This document shows positions 1 to 7,343 of a stretch of DNA of 12,938 nucleotides, piece after piece; position 1 is the first letter of the stretch; each line of letters starts with the position of its first letter. The translations under genes and the position numbers were made by a program. The notes beneath the pieces were generated by a model. It did no database searches and was not told the DNA's origin. It saw only the letters and a program-made list of their open reading frames with translations. Origin of the DNA: Candidatus Bipolaricaulota bacterium (lineage in GTDB: Bacteria; Bipolaricaulota; Bipolaricaulia; Bipolaricaulales; Bipolaricaulaceae); contig JALVLL010000119.1 in assembly GCA_027027485.1 (NCBI GenBank), forward strand, positions 1-12,938, given 5' to 3'.

Positions 1-225
1 GCCATGGTGGGGATGGAGCTTGTGAAGGACAGGGCCACCAAGGAGCCGGCGACGGAGGAGACGAAAAGGGTGGTCCAGGAATCCATCAAACGAGGGCTCA
101 TCTTCCCCACGGCGGGGCTTTACGGGAACGTGATCCGGATGCTGGTGCCCTTGGTGGTATCAGAGGAGGAAATCCAGGAAGCATTGGAGATACTGGACGA
201 GGCCTTCTCCGCCGTAGGAGACTGA
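1..225 (+). CDS. Class III aminotransferase, GabT-like, C-terminal fragment
   Basis: This is the last 74 codons of a PLP-dependent class III (omega) aminotransferase. The reading frame is open at the left edge of the window, so the real start lies upstream; the ATG at base 4 is internal. The fragment has the GMELVKDRATKEPA block, typical of 4-aminobutyrate aminotransferases, followed by GLYGNVIRMLVPLVV and a terminal helix. This C-terminal subdomain closes over the active site in the family. By family knowledge the enzyme would move an amino group from GABA or a related omega-amino acid to 2-oxoglutarate, in the cytosol. The PLP lysine lies outside the window. The best match is GabT, but related 5-aminovalerate or beta-alanine/ornithine-type aminotransferases cannot be excluded from this piece. 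It is convergent with the HAD gene across the gap at 226-698. Confidence 0.85.
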   Translation, partial: AMVGMELVKDRATKEPATEETKRVVQESIKRGLIFPTAGLYGNVIRMLVPLVVSEEEIQEALEILDEAFSAVGD

Positions 226-698
226 AACGGAACCGGAAAGCGACTGAGATGTCCTCGTTTTTGTATATGGGCCCTCGATAGGCCCCTTAGAGGTGGCGCC
301 GCGTGATATTCGAGGCCTTATCCCCGGAAGATCCGGAAGCGGCCACGTGTCGGTCTTGTGGGGCGCGTGACCTACGTTGTAGGAGCAGGGCAGCCTCAGC
401 AACTGGGTCGACGAGCTGAGGAAGGCCATATGAATCCCTCGGCCGAATACAGATTGCGGCCAGTGCATGATTCCTCGACGAAACGAGATGAATTTCAAGG
501 TAGGCGGCTGGCGCGCCCGCGTCACGCGCTCCCGGCTGGGCCCTGTTAAAAACAGCCTTTCATGAGGGGGTTGTGGATCGTTTTTTTGACCGCTACCGTT
601 TAAATCTCGAGCCGATAATGGCACCGAAGGACAAGCGGCTGCTTGAGGGTTCTTCAGAACCTGCTTTACCTCGATACCGATCTTTCCCGCGATCCAAG
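226..698. other. 473-bp gap without a convincing gene; several small hairpins
   Basis: No recognisable protein is encoded in the gap between two convergent genes. Its base composition looks less GC-biased than the flanks, with T/A runs near 257-262 and 590-597. Inverted repeats that I can read are 269-273/281-285 (GGGCC/GGCCC), 324-328/332-336 (CCGGA/TCCGG), 371-375/379-383 (CCTAC/GTAGG), 394-400/415-421 (CCTCAGC/GCTGAGG, the longest), 470-477/484-493 (with a 2-nt bulge), 534-538/553-557 (GGCTG/CAGCC) and 649-653/658-662 (GGTTC/GAACC). Short open stretches, such as a frame from 303 containing CRSCGARDLRC and another frame ending NWVDELRKAI at about 432, could be scraps of a decayed gene. Either a structured RNA or a pseudogene is possible, and neither is shown. 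None of the hairpins is followed by a clear T-tract of the intrinsic-terminator type. Confidence 0.5.
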
Positions 699-1439
699 TC
701 AGGGATAGACACGGATCATCGAGAGGTCATCTATGACGTGATCCGCATTCTGTAGATCGGCCCGCCCGCCTTTCCCAGTGAGGACGCCGATCACCGGACG
801 GCAGCCGGCGGCCCTTCCGGCCTCCACGTCCTCCCGGGAGTCCCCCACCATGGCGAAGGAAGACGGGGAAACTCCTAACTGTCTGCAGGCGAAAAGTATC
901 CCCTCGGGATCCGGTTTACTCACCGAGAAGCGGTCCGCCCCCACCACGAGGTCCACGTATTCCAAGAGGCCGGCGTGCCGGAGGTGCCTCTCGGCCGGGG
1001 CGGTGGAGTCATGGGTCACCACGGAAACGACCCCCCCAGCCTCCTTTATCCGTACAAGGAGCTCCCGCGCCCCGGGCGTGGACCGAAGGTGCCTCTCCCA
1101 CGGGAACACCCCATCCACCTCCGCGAAGATCTCCCGCACCAGCCGCAAGGCCTCATCTTCGGGGATCCCGATTTCCCCGGAAAGGAAGGAAGCGCTTAAA
1201 CGCTCGGTCTCTGCCCGGGGGCGGTGGATGGCGGGGGTGGTCCGTCCGGTAACGGGATCTACCCCCAGGATCGAAAGAAGCCTCTGCACCGCATCCCCAT
1301 TGAGGCCGAAACGCTCCCGTAGGGCCCTGGCCCGTGCCCGCATGAGCGGGCCCCAATGCGAGAAGTCGACCAGGGTCCCGTCTTTGTCGAAGACGACCCC
1401 CACTATCCGGTACCTCTTGCCTTCGACCTCGATCACCAT
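699..1439 (-). CDS. HAD-superfamily phosphatase (phosphoglycolate phosphatase-like)
   Basis: A 246-aa haloacid-dehalogenase-fold hydrolase with all four motifs. Motif I is FDKDGT, with nucleophile D18 and general acid D20. Motif II is the threonine in VVTHDS. Motif III is the lysine in SVSKPDPEG. Motif IV is VGDSREDVEAGRAAGC, which binds magnesium. The residues between motifs I and II form a helical C1 cap, as in Gph/PGMB-type enzymes. The expected reaction is dephosphorylation of a small phosphorylated metabolite in the cytosol; the substrate cannot be read from sequence. The ATG follows a GGGGGAAGGG ribosome site and begins 16 bp after the stop of the MBL gene, so the two are probably co-transcribed. 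No standard terminator is visible after its stop. The motif set is clear but the specific substrate is unknown. Confidence 0.88.
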   Translation of the reverse strand: MVIEVEGKRYRIVGVVFDKDGTLVDFSHWGPLMRARARALRERFGLNGDAVQRLLSILGVDPVTGRTTPAIHRPRAETERLSASFLSGEIGIPEDEALRLVREIFAEVDGVFPWERHLRSTPGARELLVRIKEAGGVVSVVTHDSTAPAERHLRHAGLLEYVDLVVGADRFSVSKPDPEGILFACRQLGVSPSSFAMVGDSREDVEAGRAAGCRPVIGVLTGKGGRADLQNADHVIDDLSMIRVYP

Positions 1440-1455
1440 TCGCCCTTCCCCCGGT

Positions 1456-2562
1456 CTATAGCTCCAGGAGGTCCACGGAAAGGCCCCGGGTGGGAAGCTC
1501 GGGATCCAGTTCCCCCGCCCGGGCCCGCTCCACTACTTCCCTCAACTCCCCCTCCGCCTTCCACGCGGAGAGACGATCGGTCAAGGGCGGAAGCCCCAAG
1601 GCCTCGGCCCCGGTGATGGCCCCGGCGGAGAAGGCCTCCCGGCAAGCTTCCCGGAACTTGGGCTCGCGGGTGAGGTGGTGGTCGAGGACGGTGACCCTGG
1701 CCCCGGCTCCCGTCACCGCCTCGATGCAGTTCCGGATCGCCCGCTCCAGGGTCTTTTGGGATTGAAGCGGCCCGCGGAGGTAGGTGGCCGGGCCGTCCAG
1801 GATCAGCACATCTGGGGACTCATCGGCGATCCATTCGGCGTAGTCCTCGATGATGGGGCCCTGGAGATCGGAGGAATAGAGGAGCTTTTTCCCGCCGTGC
1901 TCCACAGTTATCGCCAGGACCCATCCGGGGCTTGCGTACTCCACCCCGTGGAAGATCGGCTCCGTGAAGCGGACCCTTGTTTCGCCGAGCTCGAAGGTCC
2001 TCCCGTCGGCGTAGACCACCCGGCCCCCGAAAGGTTCGGGCGATATCCAAGGGCCCCGTTCCCACATCCGGACAAGGCCCCGGAAGCGTTTCCTCCATTT
2101 GCGCCTGAGCTCTTCGGACGCCCCCTCTTTTCGTGCGCGGGGAAGCCCCTCTAGGGGATCGGGGTACTCCTCCTTTTCGGGCGGGACCTCTTCCAGCCCG
2201 ATCCCCCGTTCGGAGGCGATGGCGGAGAGGAAATACCGGGACCTCTCCCACTGGGAGCGGTTGATCCAGCGGTTGGGGTCCTTGATCCAGAGGGTCTTTC
2301 CCCGGAAAAGCTCGGGGATATCGGGGCGGTGGTGGTCGTAGTGGTAGTGGGTGATGGCGATGTGGGTGGCACGGGACGCGGCTTTCACCAGGGCCTCGGT
2401 GGCGAGCTCGAGGTAGTAGAGCTTGAGCTCGGTGGGGGCGGGGTAGCGGGGCTGCATGATGGCGGCCCCGGGATCGATGAGGAGCTGGATATCCGGGGTC
2501 TCCACGAGCACACACATCGACTTCGCCCCCAAAGAATCGAACCAAATAGGCTTTATCCTCAC
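1456..2562 (-). CDS. UPF0282/COG2248-type metallo-beta-lactamase-fold hydrolase
   Basis: A 368-aa predicted metal-dependent hydrolase. The MBL signature is THYHYDHH, giving metal ligands H72, H74, D76 and H77. Further candidate ligands are the H in EPIFHGVEY, the D in LLYSSDLQG and the HH in VTVLDHHLT. The N-terminus (WFDSLGAKSMCVLVET) and the arrangement with a long charged insert (about residues 95-175) match my recollection of the archaeal UPF0282/COG2248 family, whose substrate is unknown to me. The start is GTG at 2562, chosen because AAGGAGG lies 6 nt upstream (2569-2575) and the residues after it fit the family N-terminus. It is the first gene of a unit with the HAD phosphatase and lies 106 bp downstream of tmRNA on the same strand, so it may be read partly from the ssrA promoter. 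No clear promoter of its own is seen. Confidence 0.8.
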   Translation of the reverse strand: MRIKPIWFDSLGAKSMCVLVETPDIQLLIDPGAAIMQPRYPAPTELKLYYLELATEALVKAASRATHIAITHYHYDHHRPDIPELFRGKTLWIKDPNRWINRSQWERSRYFLSAIASERGIGLEEVPPEKEEYPDPLEGLPRARKEGASEELRRKWRKRFRGLVRMWERGPWISPEPFGGRVVYADGRTFELGETRVRFTEPIFHGVEYASPGWVLAITVEHGGKKLLYSSDLQGPIIEDYAEWIADESPDVLILDGPATYLRGPLQSQKTLERAIRNCIEAVTGAGARVTVLDHHLTREPKFREACREAFSAGAITGAEALGLPPLTDRLSAWKAEGELREVVERARAGELDPELPTRGLSVDLLEL

Positions 2563-2668
2563 GAAAAGCCTCCTTCAGCAGGACCTAAACTTTTTACAAC
2601 AAAGGTTCCCCGAAGGAAAAAGGACGACAAGGACCTCTCGGCGCGGGAAGGAGGACAACCGAAAAAGC

Positions 2669-3031
2669 TGGTGGAGGTGCGGGGATTCGAACCCCGGTCC
2701 GGAGATACCCTCGGGCTCGGCTTCTACAAGCTTAGCCCGTGTACTTCATCTCGGGCCCGGCGCTCCCACGGGCAGGATCGCCTTGGCCCCAGCCTCCTTG
2801 AATTCTCACCGTCCCTCCCGGAGGCGGGGAGGAACGGCCAGCCCGCTTCGTCCACGCCCCACATAACCCGCGGGCAAGGTCATGTGGAACGGCCTACGCC
2901 ATCAGTTCAGAGCGTAGGCGGGAACAGCAGCGTAGTCGGCATTTATTTGTTACCGCCGCGTGTTTTAGGAGCTCGCGGCCAGCTCCGCTTGCCACCTCGC
3001 CTGGGTATCCCCGTCGAATCCAGCCACCCCC
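2669..3031 (-). ncRNA. ssrA: Transfer-messenger RNA (tmRNA)
   Basis: A complete 363-nt tmRNA. The 5' end (minus strand) begins GGGGGTG and contains GGATTCGACGGGGATACCC, the hallmark of bacterial tmRNA. The 3' end has a T arm (CGGGG-TTCGAAT-CCCCG) followed by CACCTCC and an encoded ACCA tail. The 7-bp acceptor stem GGGGGTG/CACCTCC forms with one G-U pair. The message part carries an AAATAAAT stretch before the GCC resume codon at 2938-2940, and a strong 8-bp stem (2892-2899 with 2912-2919) whose loop holds the stop codon, as for helix 5 in known tmRNAs. Charged with alanine and bound to SmpB, it frees stalled ribosomes and tags the unfinished protein. Five T residues follow the CCA directly (2662-2666), but there is no standard terminator hairpin. 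Confidence 0.97.
2902..2940 (-). other. tmRNA tag reading frame, predicted peptide ADYAAVPAYALN
   Basis: Reading starts at GCC (2938-2940), placed by aligning the upstream AUAAAU with AUAGUC before the E. coli resume codon. The frame gives twelve codons and a TGA stop (2902-2904) in the loop of the 8-bp stem. The predicted tag is (A)ADYAAVPAYALN. The opening A-D-Y and the YAL near the end are tag-like, but the usual terminal ALAA is replaced by ALN. The other two frames give PTTLLFPPTL or an arginine/cysteine-rich peptide ending ELMA, both less tag-like. Confidence 0.7.
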
Positions 3032-3042
3032 AGGCAAAAACC

Positions 3043-3071
3043 ATTATACTGGCGGAAAGTGAGGGCGTCTA
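3043..3071 (-). promoter_or_regulatory. Sigma70-type promoter of ssrA
   Basis: On the minus strand a perfect -10 TATAAT (3043-3048) is preceded, after a 17-nt spacer, by TAGACG (3066-3071), which matches four of six positions of TTGACA. The mature tmRNA begins 11 nt after the -10 box, allowing a short leader for RNase P to remove. The -35 lies inside the first codons of comEC. Confidence 0.7.
3045..3050 (+). promoter_or_regulatory. Possible -10 box for comEC, opposed to the ssrA -10
   Basis: The plus strand reads TATACT, five of six matches to TATAAT, overlapping the ssrA -10 on the other strand. A start about 7 nt downstream would fall at about 3057, almost on the GTG of comEC at 3059, so a leaderless message is possible. 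No good -35 is visible, so this is tentative. Confidence 0.35.
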
Positions 3072-4540
3072 TACAGAGGGCCCTTCTCCCGGGGATCGCC
3101 CTGGCCTTGGGTACGGGCTGTGCCCTGGGAGGGCTCGCGGGACCCTTCGGGCCTCCCCTTCCGCGGATCCTCCTCGTGATCTCCCTCCTTTTCCTGGCCC
3201 TCGCCATCGGCCGCCGTTCCGCGGTCGCCCTCTGGCTCGCCACCTTCGCAGTGGGATCCCTACTCGGATCCTCTGGAAGTTCAAAAGGGGAGGTGGGATA
3301 TCGCCTCTTCCTTTTGCGGGAAGTGAAGGGGGGGGTGGCCTCCATGCCCGAGCCCCACCCGAGGACCCTTTCCTTCGTCCTCGAGCATCGGCTCTCGGGG
3401 ACGAGGCTCCTGGTGTATGTCCCCAAGGGGACCGAAATCCGCCCCGGAGATACCGCTTTGGTCAAGGGGAGGTTCGAGCGTCCCGGGGGAGGCTGGGGCG
3501 AGTACCTCGGGCGGAGGGGTATCGTCGGTGTCTTCTGGGGAAAGGAGGCCGAGGTACTGGAGAGGGGCGGGCCGAGCATCATGGGATACCTCTTCTCCCT
3601 GCGTTCCAGCTTGGCCCGGGTGATCTCCCTCTCCTTTCCCGACGAAGCCGCTTCCCTGGTCGCGGCCCTCCTCCTCGGGGTCAGGGGGGATCTCGCTTTC
3701 GAGGTCAAGGAGGGCTTCCGCCGGGCAGGGGTGGCACACCTCCTGGCCCTTTCGGGGCTGCATCTCGGGATCATCGCCTACGGGATCTGGTGGCTCCTCG
3801 GGCTTTCCCGGATCCGGACGGGGAGGCGGTATCTCATCCTATTCGCCGCGGTGGGGGTCTACGTGGGACTTTCCGGGGGCAGGGTCTCGCTGGTGCGGGC
3901 CGGGCTCATGTTCGGGGCCCTGGGCCTTTTCCGGGTACTTTGGGAGCATGGCCTGGTCCTCCGGGACTGGTACGATCCCTTGCAGGCTCTCTCCGCGGCG
4001 GCGATCGTGGTGCTTTCCATCTGGCCCTGGAGCGCCCTGGACCTGGGGTTCCAGCTTTCCTTCGCCGCGGCGGGGGCGATCGTCTGGGGATGGCCCTACT
4101 GGCGCGATCATCCCCTCCGCGGGCCGTTGCCGCGGATCGTCAGGTATCCCCTTGATCTCCTTTGGGTCTCGGTTTGTGCGCAGCTTGGGACCGCGGGGAT
4201 CGTGGGGAGCTCCTTCGGGTACCTCGCCCCCTATGCGCTCCTTGCGAATCCCGTCCTCATCCCCTGGACAGCCCTGATCATCTGGTCCGGACTTGCGGTC
4301 CTCGTCCTGTATCCCTTGGGGGTGGGGCCCTTTATCGGGGGGATCGCGGGAAGGTACCTGGCGTCCCCCTATCTCCGCGCTGTGGCCTGGATCTCGTCCC
4401 TCCCGGGGGCCTCCCTCCCCGTGGGGAGGTACTTCGGGCTCTGGTATCTCTTCGCCGCTTTGGTGATCATCTCCCTGTGGAACGTGCGCCTGCGAAGAGG
4501 GGTGGAGTCCCCCTCGGGGAAAGGAGGGAGATGGAGGTAA
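3059..4540 (+). CDS. comEC: ComEC/Rec2-family DNA uptake channel, short form without MBL domain
   Basis: A 493-aa polytopic membrane protein. Residues 1-75 hold about three hydrophobic segments. About 75-165 is a soluble OB-like domain (DUF4131 type) with RLSGTRLLVYVPKG. From about 190 onward comes the Competence domain, with FRRAGVAHLLALSGLHLGII, GGRVSLVRAGLM, LDLGFQLSFAAAGAI and LLANPVLIPW, all typical ComEC blocks, and several further membrane segments. ComEC moves single-stranded DNA across the cytoplasmic membrane during transformation. Full-length members usually run beyond 700 aa, with a C-terminal metallo-beta-lactamase domain (HxHxDH); here the protein stops after the last membrane segment and that domain is absent. 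The GTG start lacks a well-placed ribosome site, but no in-frame start lies between the tmRNA 5' end and it. The end overlaps tldD by 10 bp. Confidence 0.9.
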   Translation: MRASIQRALLPGIALALGTGCALGGLAGPFGPPLPRILLVISLLFLALAIGRRSAVALWLATFAVGSLLGSSGSSKGEVGYRLFLLREVKGGVASMPEPHPRTLSFVLEHRLSGTRLLVYVPKGTEIRPGDTALVKGRFERPGGGWGEYLGRRGIVGVFWGKEAEVLERGGPSIMGYLFSLRSSLARVISLSFPDEAASLVAALLLGVRGDLAFEVKEGFRRAGVAHLLALSGLHLGIIAYGIWWLLGLSRIRTGRRYLILFAAVGVYVGLSGGRVSLVRAGLMFGALGLFRVLWEHGLVLRDWYDPLQALSAAAIVVLSIWPWSALDLGFQLSFAAAGAIVWGWPYWRDHPLRGPLPRIVRYPLDLLWVSVCAQLGTAGIVGSSFGYLAPYALLANPVLIPWTALIIWSGLAVLVLYPLGVGPFIGGIAGRYLASPYLRAVAWISSLPGASLPVGRYFGLWYLFAALVIISLWNVRLRRGVESPSGKGGRWR

Positions 4541-5988
4541 AGGAGCGGTTGAAGGAAGCCCTGTCGGACCTGGCCCGCGAGGGCGGTGTCACATACGCCG
4601 ATGTCCGGTATCTCGAGCGGGAGACCGAATCCATCACCGTGAGGAACGAGGAGGTGGCCGGGCTTTCCCGGACGGAATCGCGCGGCTACGGCATCCGGGT
4701 GCTCTACAGGGGATCCTGGGGGTTCGCCGCCTCGAGCGACCTGTCGCCGGAAGGCGTGCGGGAGACGGCGAGAAAGGCCCTGACTATCGCCAAGGCGAGC
4801 TACCTCACCCAGCGGGAGCCGGTGGTGCTCGATGACACCCCGCCCCAGGTGGGCGCCTACAGGAGCCCTATGGAGGAGGACCCCTTCGCCGTTTCCTTGG
4901 ACGAGAAGCTCGAGCCCCTCTTCTCGGCGGTGCGGATCCTGCGCAAGGACAAACGCATCCAGAGGGCCGAGGCCGAGATGAACATCTTCCGGACGCGAAA
5001 GCTTTTCCTCAGCACGGAAGGGGCCGATATCGAGCAGGAGATCGTGGAGTCGGGGGCCGGGATCGAGGCCCTGGCGGTGGAGGGCCGGGAGGTGCAGCGC
5101 CGGTCGTTCCCCACCTCCTTCAGCGGGGACTATGCCGCGCGGGGGTACGAGTTCATCCGGGGCCTCGGCCTCGCGGAGAACGCCGAGAGGATCAGGGAGG
5201 AAGCGATAGCCCTCCTTTCGGCGGACCCCTGCCCCGCCGGGGAGTACGACCTCATCCTCGCCGGGGACCAGCTTGCCTTACAGGTGCACGAGTCCTGCGG
5301 CCATCCCACCGAGCTGGACCGCGTGCTCGGGACCGAGATCTCCTACGCCGGCGGGAGCTTCCTCACCCTGGACAAGCTCGGGAAATACCGCTACGGCTCC
5401 GAGATCGTGAACATCGTGGCCGATGCCACCATACCCGGCTCCATCGGATCCTTCGGCTACGACGACGAAGGAGTACCGGCCCAGCGGAGTTATCTCGTGC
5501 AGGAAGGGATCCTGGTGGGCTACCTCACCTCCCGGGAGACGGCTCCGGTGATCGGACAGCGCTCCAACGGCTGCATGCGGGCCGAGTCCTGGTACCACAT
5601 CCCCCTGATCCGCATGGTGAACATAAACCTAGAGCCGGCCCCCGATGGTCCCACGCTGGACGATCTCATCGCCGACACCAAACACGGGATCCTCATGCAG
5701 ACCAACAAATCCTGGTCAATCGATGACCTGCGGCTGAACTTCCAGTTCGGGTGCGAGATCGCCTGGGAGATAAAGAACGGCAAAAAGGCCAGGCTCCTTA
5801 AGAACCCCGTCTACACCGGGATCACGCCGGAGTTCTGGAGATCCTGCGACGCCATCTGTGGGGAGTCGGAGTGGAAGATCTGGGGCCTCCCCAACTGTGG
5901 CAAGGGGGAACCATCCCAGACCATGCACGTGGCCCACGGGACGGCCCCGGCGAGGTTCAGGAAGGTACGGGTAGGGAGCGGAAAATGA
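4531..5988 (+). CDS. tldD: TldD metallopeptidase subunit
   Basis: A 485-aa protein, close to the 481 aa of E. coli TldD. The zinc site is visible: HESCGH (H253, E254, H258) gives the HExxxH motif, and C456 in NCGKGEP is the distal cysteine ligand expected in the family. TldD is the catalytic half of the TldD/TldE complex, a cytosolic protease that threads unfolded peptides into an internal chamber; in E. coli it matures microcin B17 and degrades CcdA. The start is the ATG at 4531, inside the end of comEC and directly behind AAGGAGGGAG; the frame stays open upstream but is the comEC region read in another frame. The stop overlaps the tldE start as ATGA. No small peptide precursor gene is seen nearby, so a general peptide-degrading role is the simplest reading. 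Confidence 0.95.
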   Translation: MEVKERLKEALSDLAREGGVTYADVRYLERETESITVRNEEVAGLSRTESRGYGIRVLYRGSWGFAASSDLSPEGVRETARKALTIAKASYLTQREPVVLDDTPPQVGAYRSPMEEDPFAVSLDEKLEPLFSAVRILRKDKRIQRAEAEMNIFRTRKLFLSTEGADIEQEIVESGAGIEALAVEGREVQRRSFPTSFSGDYAARGYEFIRGLGLAENAERIREEAIALLSADPCPAGEYDLILAGDQLALQVHESCGHPTELDRVLGTEISYAGGSFLTLDKLGKYRYGSEIVNIVADATIPGSIGSFGYDDEGVPAQRSYLVQEGILVGYLTSRETAPVIGQRSNGCMRAESWYHIPLIRMVNINLEPAPDGPTLDDLIADTKHGILMQTNKSWSIDDLRLNFQFGCEIAWEIKNGKKARLLKNPVYTGITPEFWRSCDAICGESEWKIWGLPNCGKGEPSQTMHVAHGTAPARFRKVRVGSGK

Positions 5989-7325
5989 TCGGAAAGGAAG
6001 ACGTCCTCAAGCTCTTGAAGCGCGTGCTGGAGAGGGTCCCCGGTCCAACGGAGCTCGTTCTCATCGGGGGGAGGAACGAGCTCACCCGTTACACCAAATC
6101 CCAGATCCACCAGAACGTGGCGAGCCAGGATTACACCGTTTATGTGAAGGCCGTGGACGGAAAGAGGATCGGCGTAGCGCGTACCAACCGCCTCGATGTA
6201 GACGCCATCTCAAAGGCCGTTGATAAGGCCCACGGGATGGCACGCCACCAGCCGGAGAACCCATATTTCCCTGGACTCCTGGGGCCCTCGAGCTACACCC
6301 CGAGCGAGACCTACTTCCCCTCCACCCCGGCCTTCGGGCCCGAGCGGAGGGCCGAGGTCCTCAAGGAGGTCTTCGCCAAGGCAGGGGAACACGGGTTCGA
6401 GGTGGCCGGGTCCTTTTCCGTAAGCGAAGTGGAGATCGCCATCGCCAACACGGAGGGGCTGGAGGCGTACCAGCCCGCGACGAGCGCCGAGGTAGGGTTC
6501 GTGGTCACCTCGAAGGAGGGGATGTCCCGGGCCGACGCTTACTCCCCGGACGTGGATAGGATCGACTTCATGGCCCTGGCCGAAAGGGCCATCTCCCGCT
6601 GCGCCCTGGATCGGGACCGCATCGAGCTCCCTCCCGGCGAGTACACGGTGATCCTGGAGCCGGCGTGTCTCGCCGAGGTGATGCGGTGGCTCGCTTTCAC
6701 CGCCTTCGGCTCGGAGGCCTTCCTTTCGGGGCAGAGCTTCCTGGCGGGCGCCCTGGGGGAGCGCTCCATGGGCGAGAACATCACCATCTATGACTCGGCC
6801 TGGGAGCCCGGTGCCCCGGGGTTGCCCTTCGACTTCGAGGGCACCCCGCGCAAGGAGGTGGTCCTCATCGAGAAGGGAATAAACCGCGGGGTGGTCTTCG
6901 ACCGCACCAGCGCCGCCAAAGCGAAGACCGAGCCCACGGGCCACGGCGGGCCGCCCGGATCCCCCTGGGGCGCGATCCCATGGAACCTCTGTATGGCCCC
7001 GGGGGACTCGACCCCGGAGGATATCATCTCCTCATGCAAGCGTGGGGTCCTGGTCACCCACTTCCACTACGTGAACGGCTACCTCGACACCAAGCGTGCC
7101 CTCATGACCGGGATGACCCGGTACGGGACCTTCCTCGTGGAGGAAGGGGAGATCACCCGGGCGCTGGCCAACCTCCGCTGGACCGAGTCGATGCTCAGGG
7201 CCTTCTCCAATGTGAAAGCGATATCCCGCGATCGGGTGGCCTATCCCCTGTTCGGGATCGGCTCGGTCTTGGTACCCACGGTAATGATCGAGGGCTTCAC
7301 CTTCACCGGGGTACAACGGGAGTAG
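5985..7325 (+). CDS. tldE: TldE/PmbA, partner subunit of TldD
   Basis: A 446-aa protein of the PmbA/TldE family, similar in length to E. coli PmbA (450 aa). It shows the family fold from an N-terminal half (RYTKSQIHQNVASQDYTVYVKAV is split here over about residues 35-57) to the C-terminal signature VLVTHFHYVNGYLDTKR plus GTFLVEEGEI. As expected for TldE there is no HExxxH, so it is the non-catalytic partner that completes the chamber with TldD. The ATG overlaps the tldD stop by 4 bp (ATGA), pointing to translational coupling and equal amounts of the two subunits. A small GGGCC/GGCCC hairpin (7325-7337) sits on its stop codon, but no T-tract follows. Confidence 0.93.
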   Translation: MIGKEDVLKLLKRVLERVPGPTELVLIGGRNELTRYTKSQIHQNVASQDYTVYVKAVDGKRIGVARTNRLDVDAISKAVDKAHGMARHQPENPYFPGLLGPSSYTPSETYFPSTPAFGPERRAEVLKEVFAKAGEHGFEVAGSFSVSEVEIAIANTEGLEAYQPATSAEVGFVVTSKEGMSRADAYSPDVDRIDFMALAERAISRCALDRDRIELPPGEYTVILEPACLAEVMRWLAFTAFGSEAFLSGQSFLAGALGERSMGENITIYDSAWEPGAPGLPFDFEGTPRKEVVLIEKGINRGVVFDRTSAAKAKTEPTGHGGPPGSPWGAIPWNLCMAPGDSTPEDIISSCKRGVLVTHFHYVNGYLDTKRALMTGMTRYGTFLVEEGEITRALANLRWTESMLRAFSNVKAISRDRVAYPLFGIGSVLVPTVMIEGFTFTGVQRE

Positions 7326-7343
7326 GGCCCGAGGCCCCCTTGT

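Noticed and set aside
226..560. RNase P RNA, SRP RNA or a cobalamin-type riboswitch in the gap
   Set aside because: Short matches such as GAGGAAGGCC, AGATGAAT and GGCCAGTGC appear, but not in the right order or spacing, and core motifs of these RNAs are missing.
160..624. A 154-codon minus-strand frame across the gap
   Set aside because: It overlaps the aminotransferase end, has no domain-like pattern and a composition unlike the real genes.
573..755. A 60-codon frame with a GTG start, opening MDRFFDRYRLNLEP
   Set aside because: It overlaps the HAD gene end, has a poorly spaced ribosome site, and no recognisable family. It might be part of the decayed material in the gap, but cannot be supported as a gene.
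2563..2668. Terminator downstream of tmRNA
   Set aside because: Only a 4-bp TTCC/GGAA stem and scattered T runs are present. The five T residues after CCA lack a suitable hairpin at the right distance.
2329..4155. A 608-codon open frame on the plus strand running through the MBL gene, tmRNA and comEC
   Set aside because: It is antisense to the MBL gene and tmRNA and out of frame with comEC. Its product is Gly/Arg/Pro-rich low complexity, as expected for the shadow frame of GC-rich genes.
7325..7337. GGGCC-CGA-GGCCC hairpin at the tldE stop as an intrinsic terminator
   Set aside because: The stem is only 5 bp and no T-tract follows. It may be chance in GC-rich DNA.
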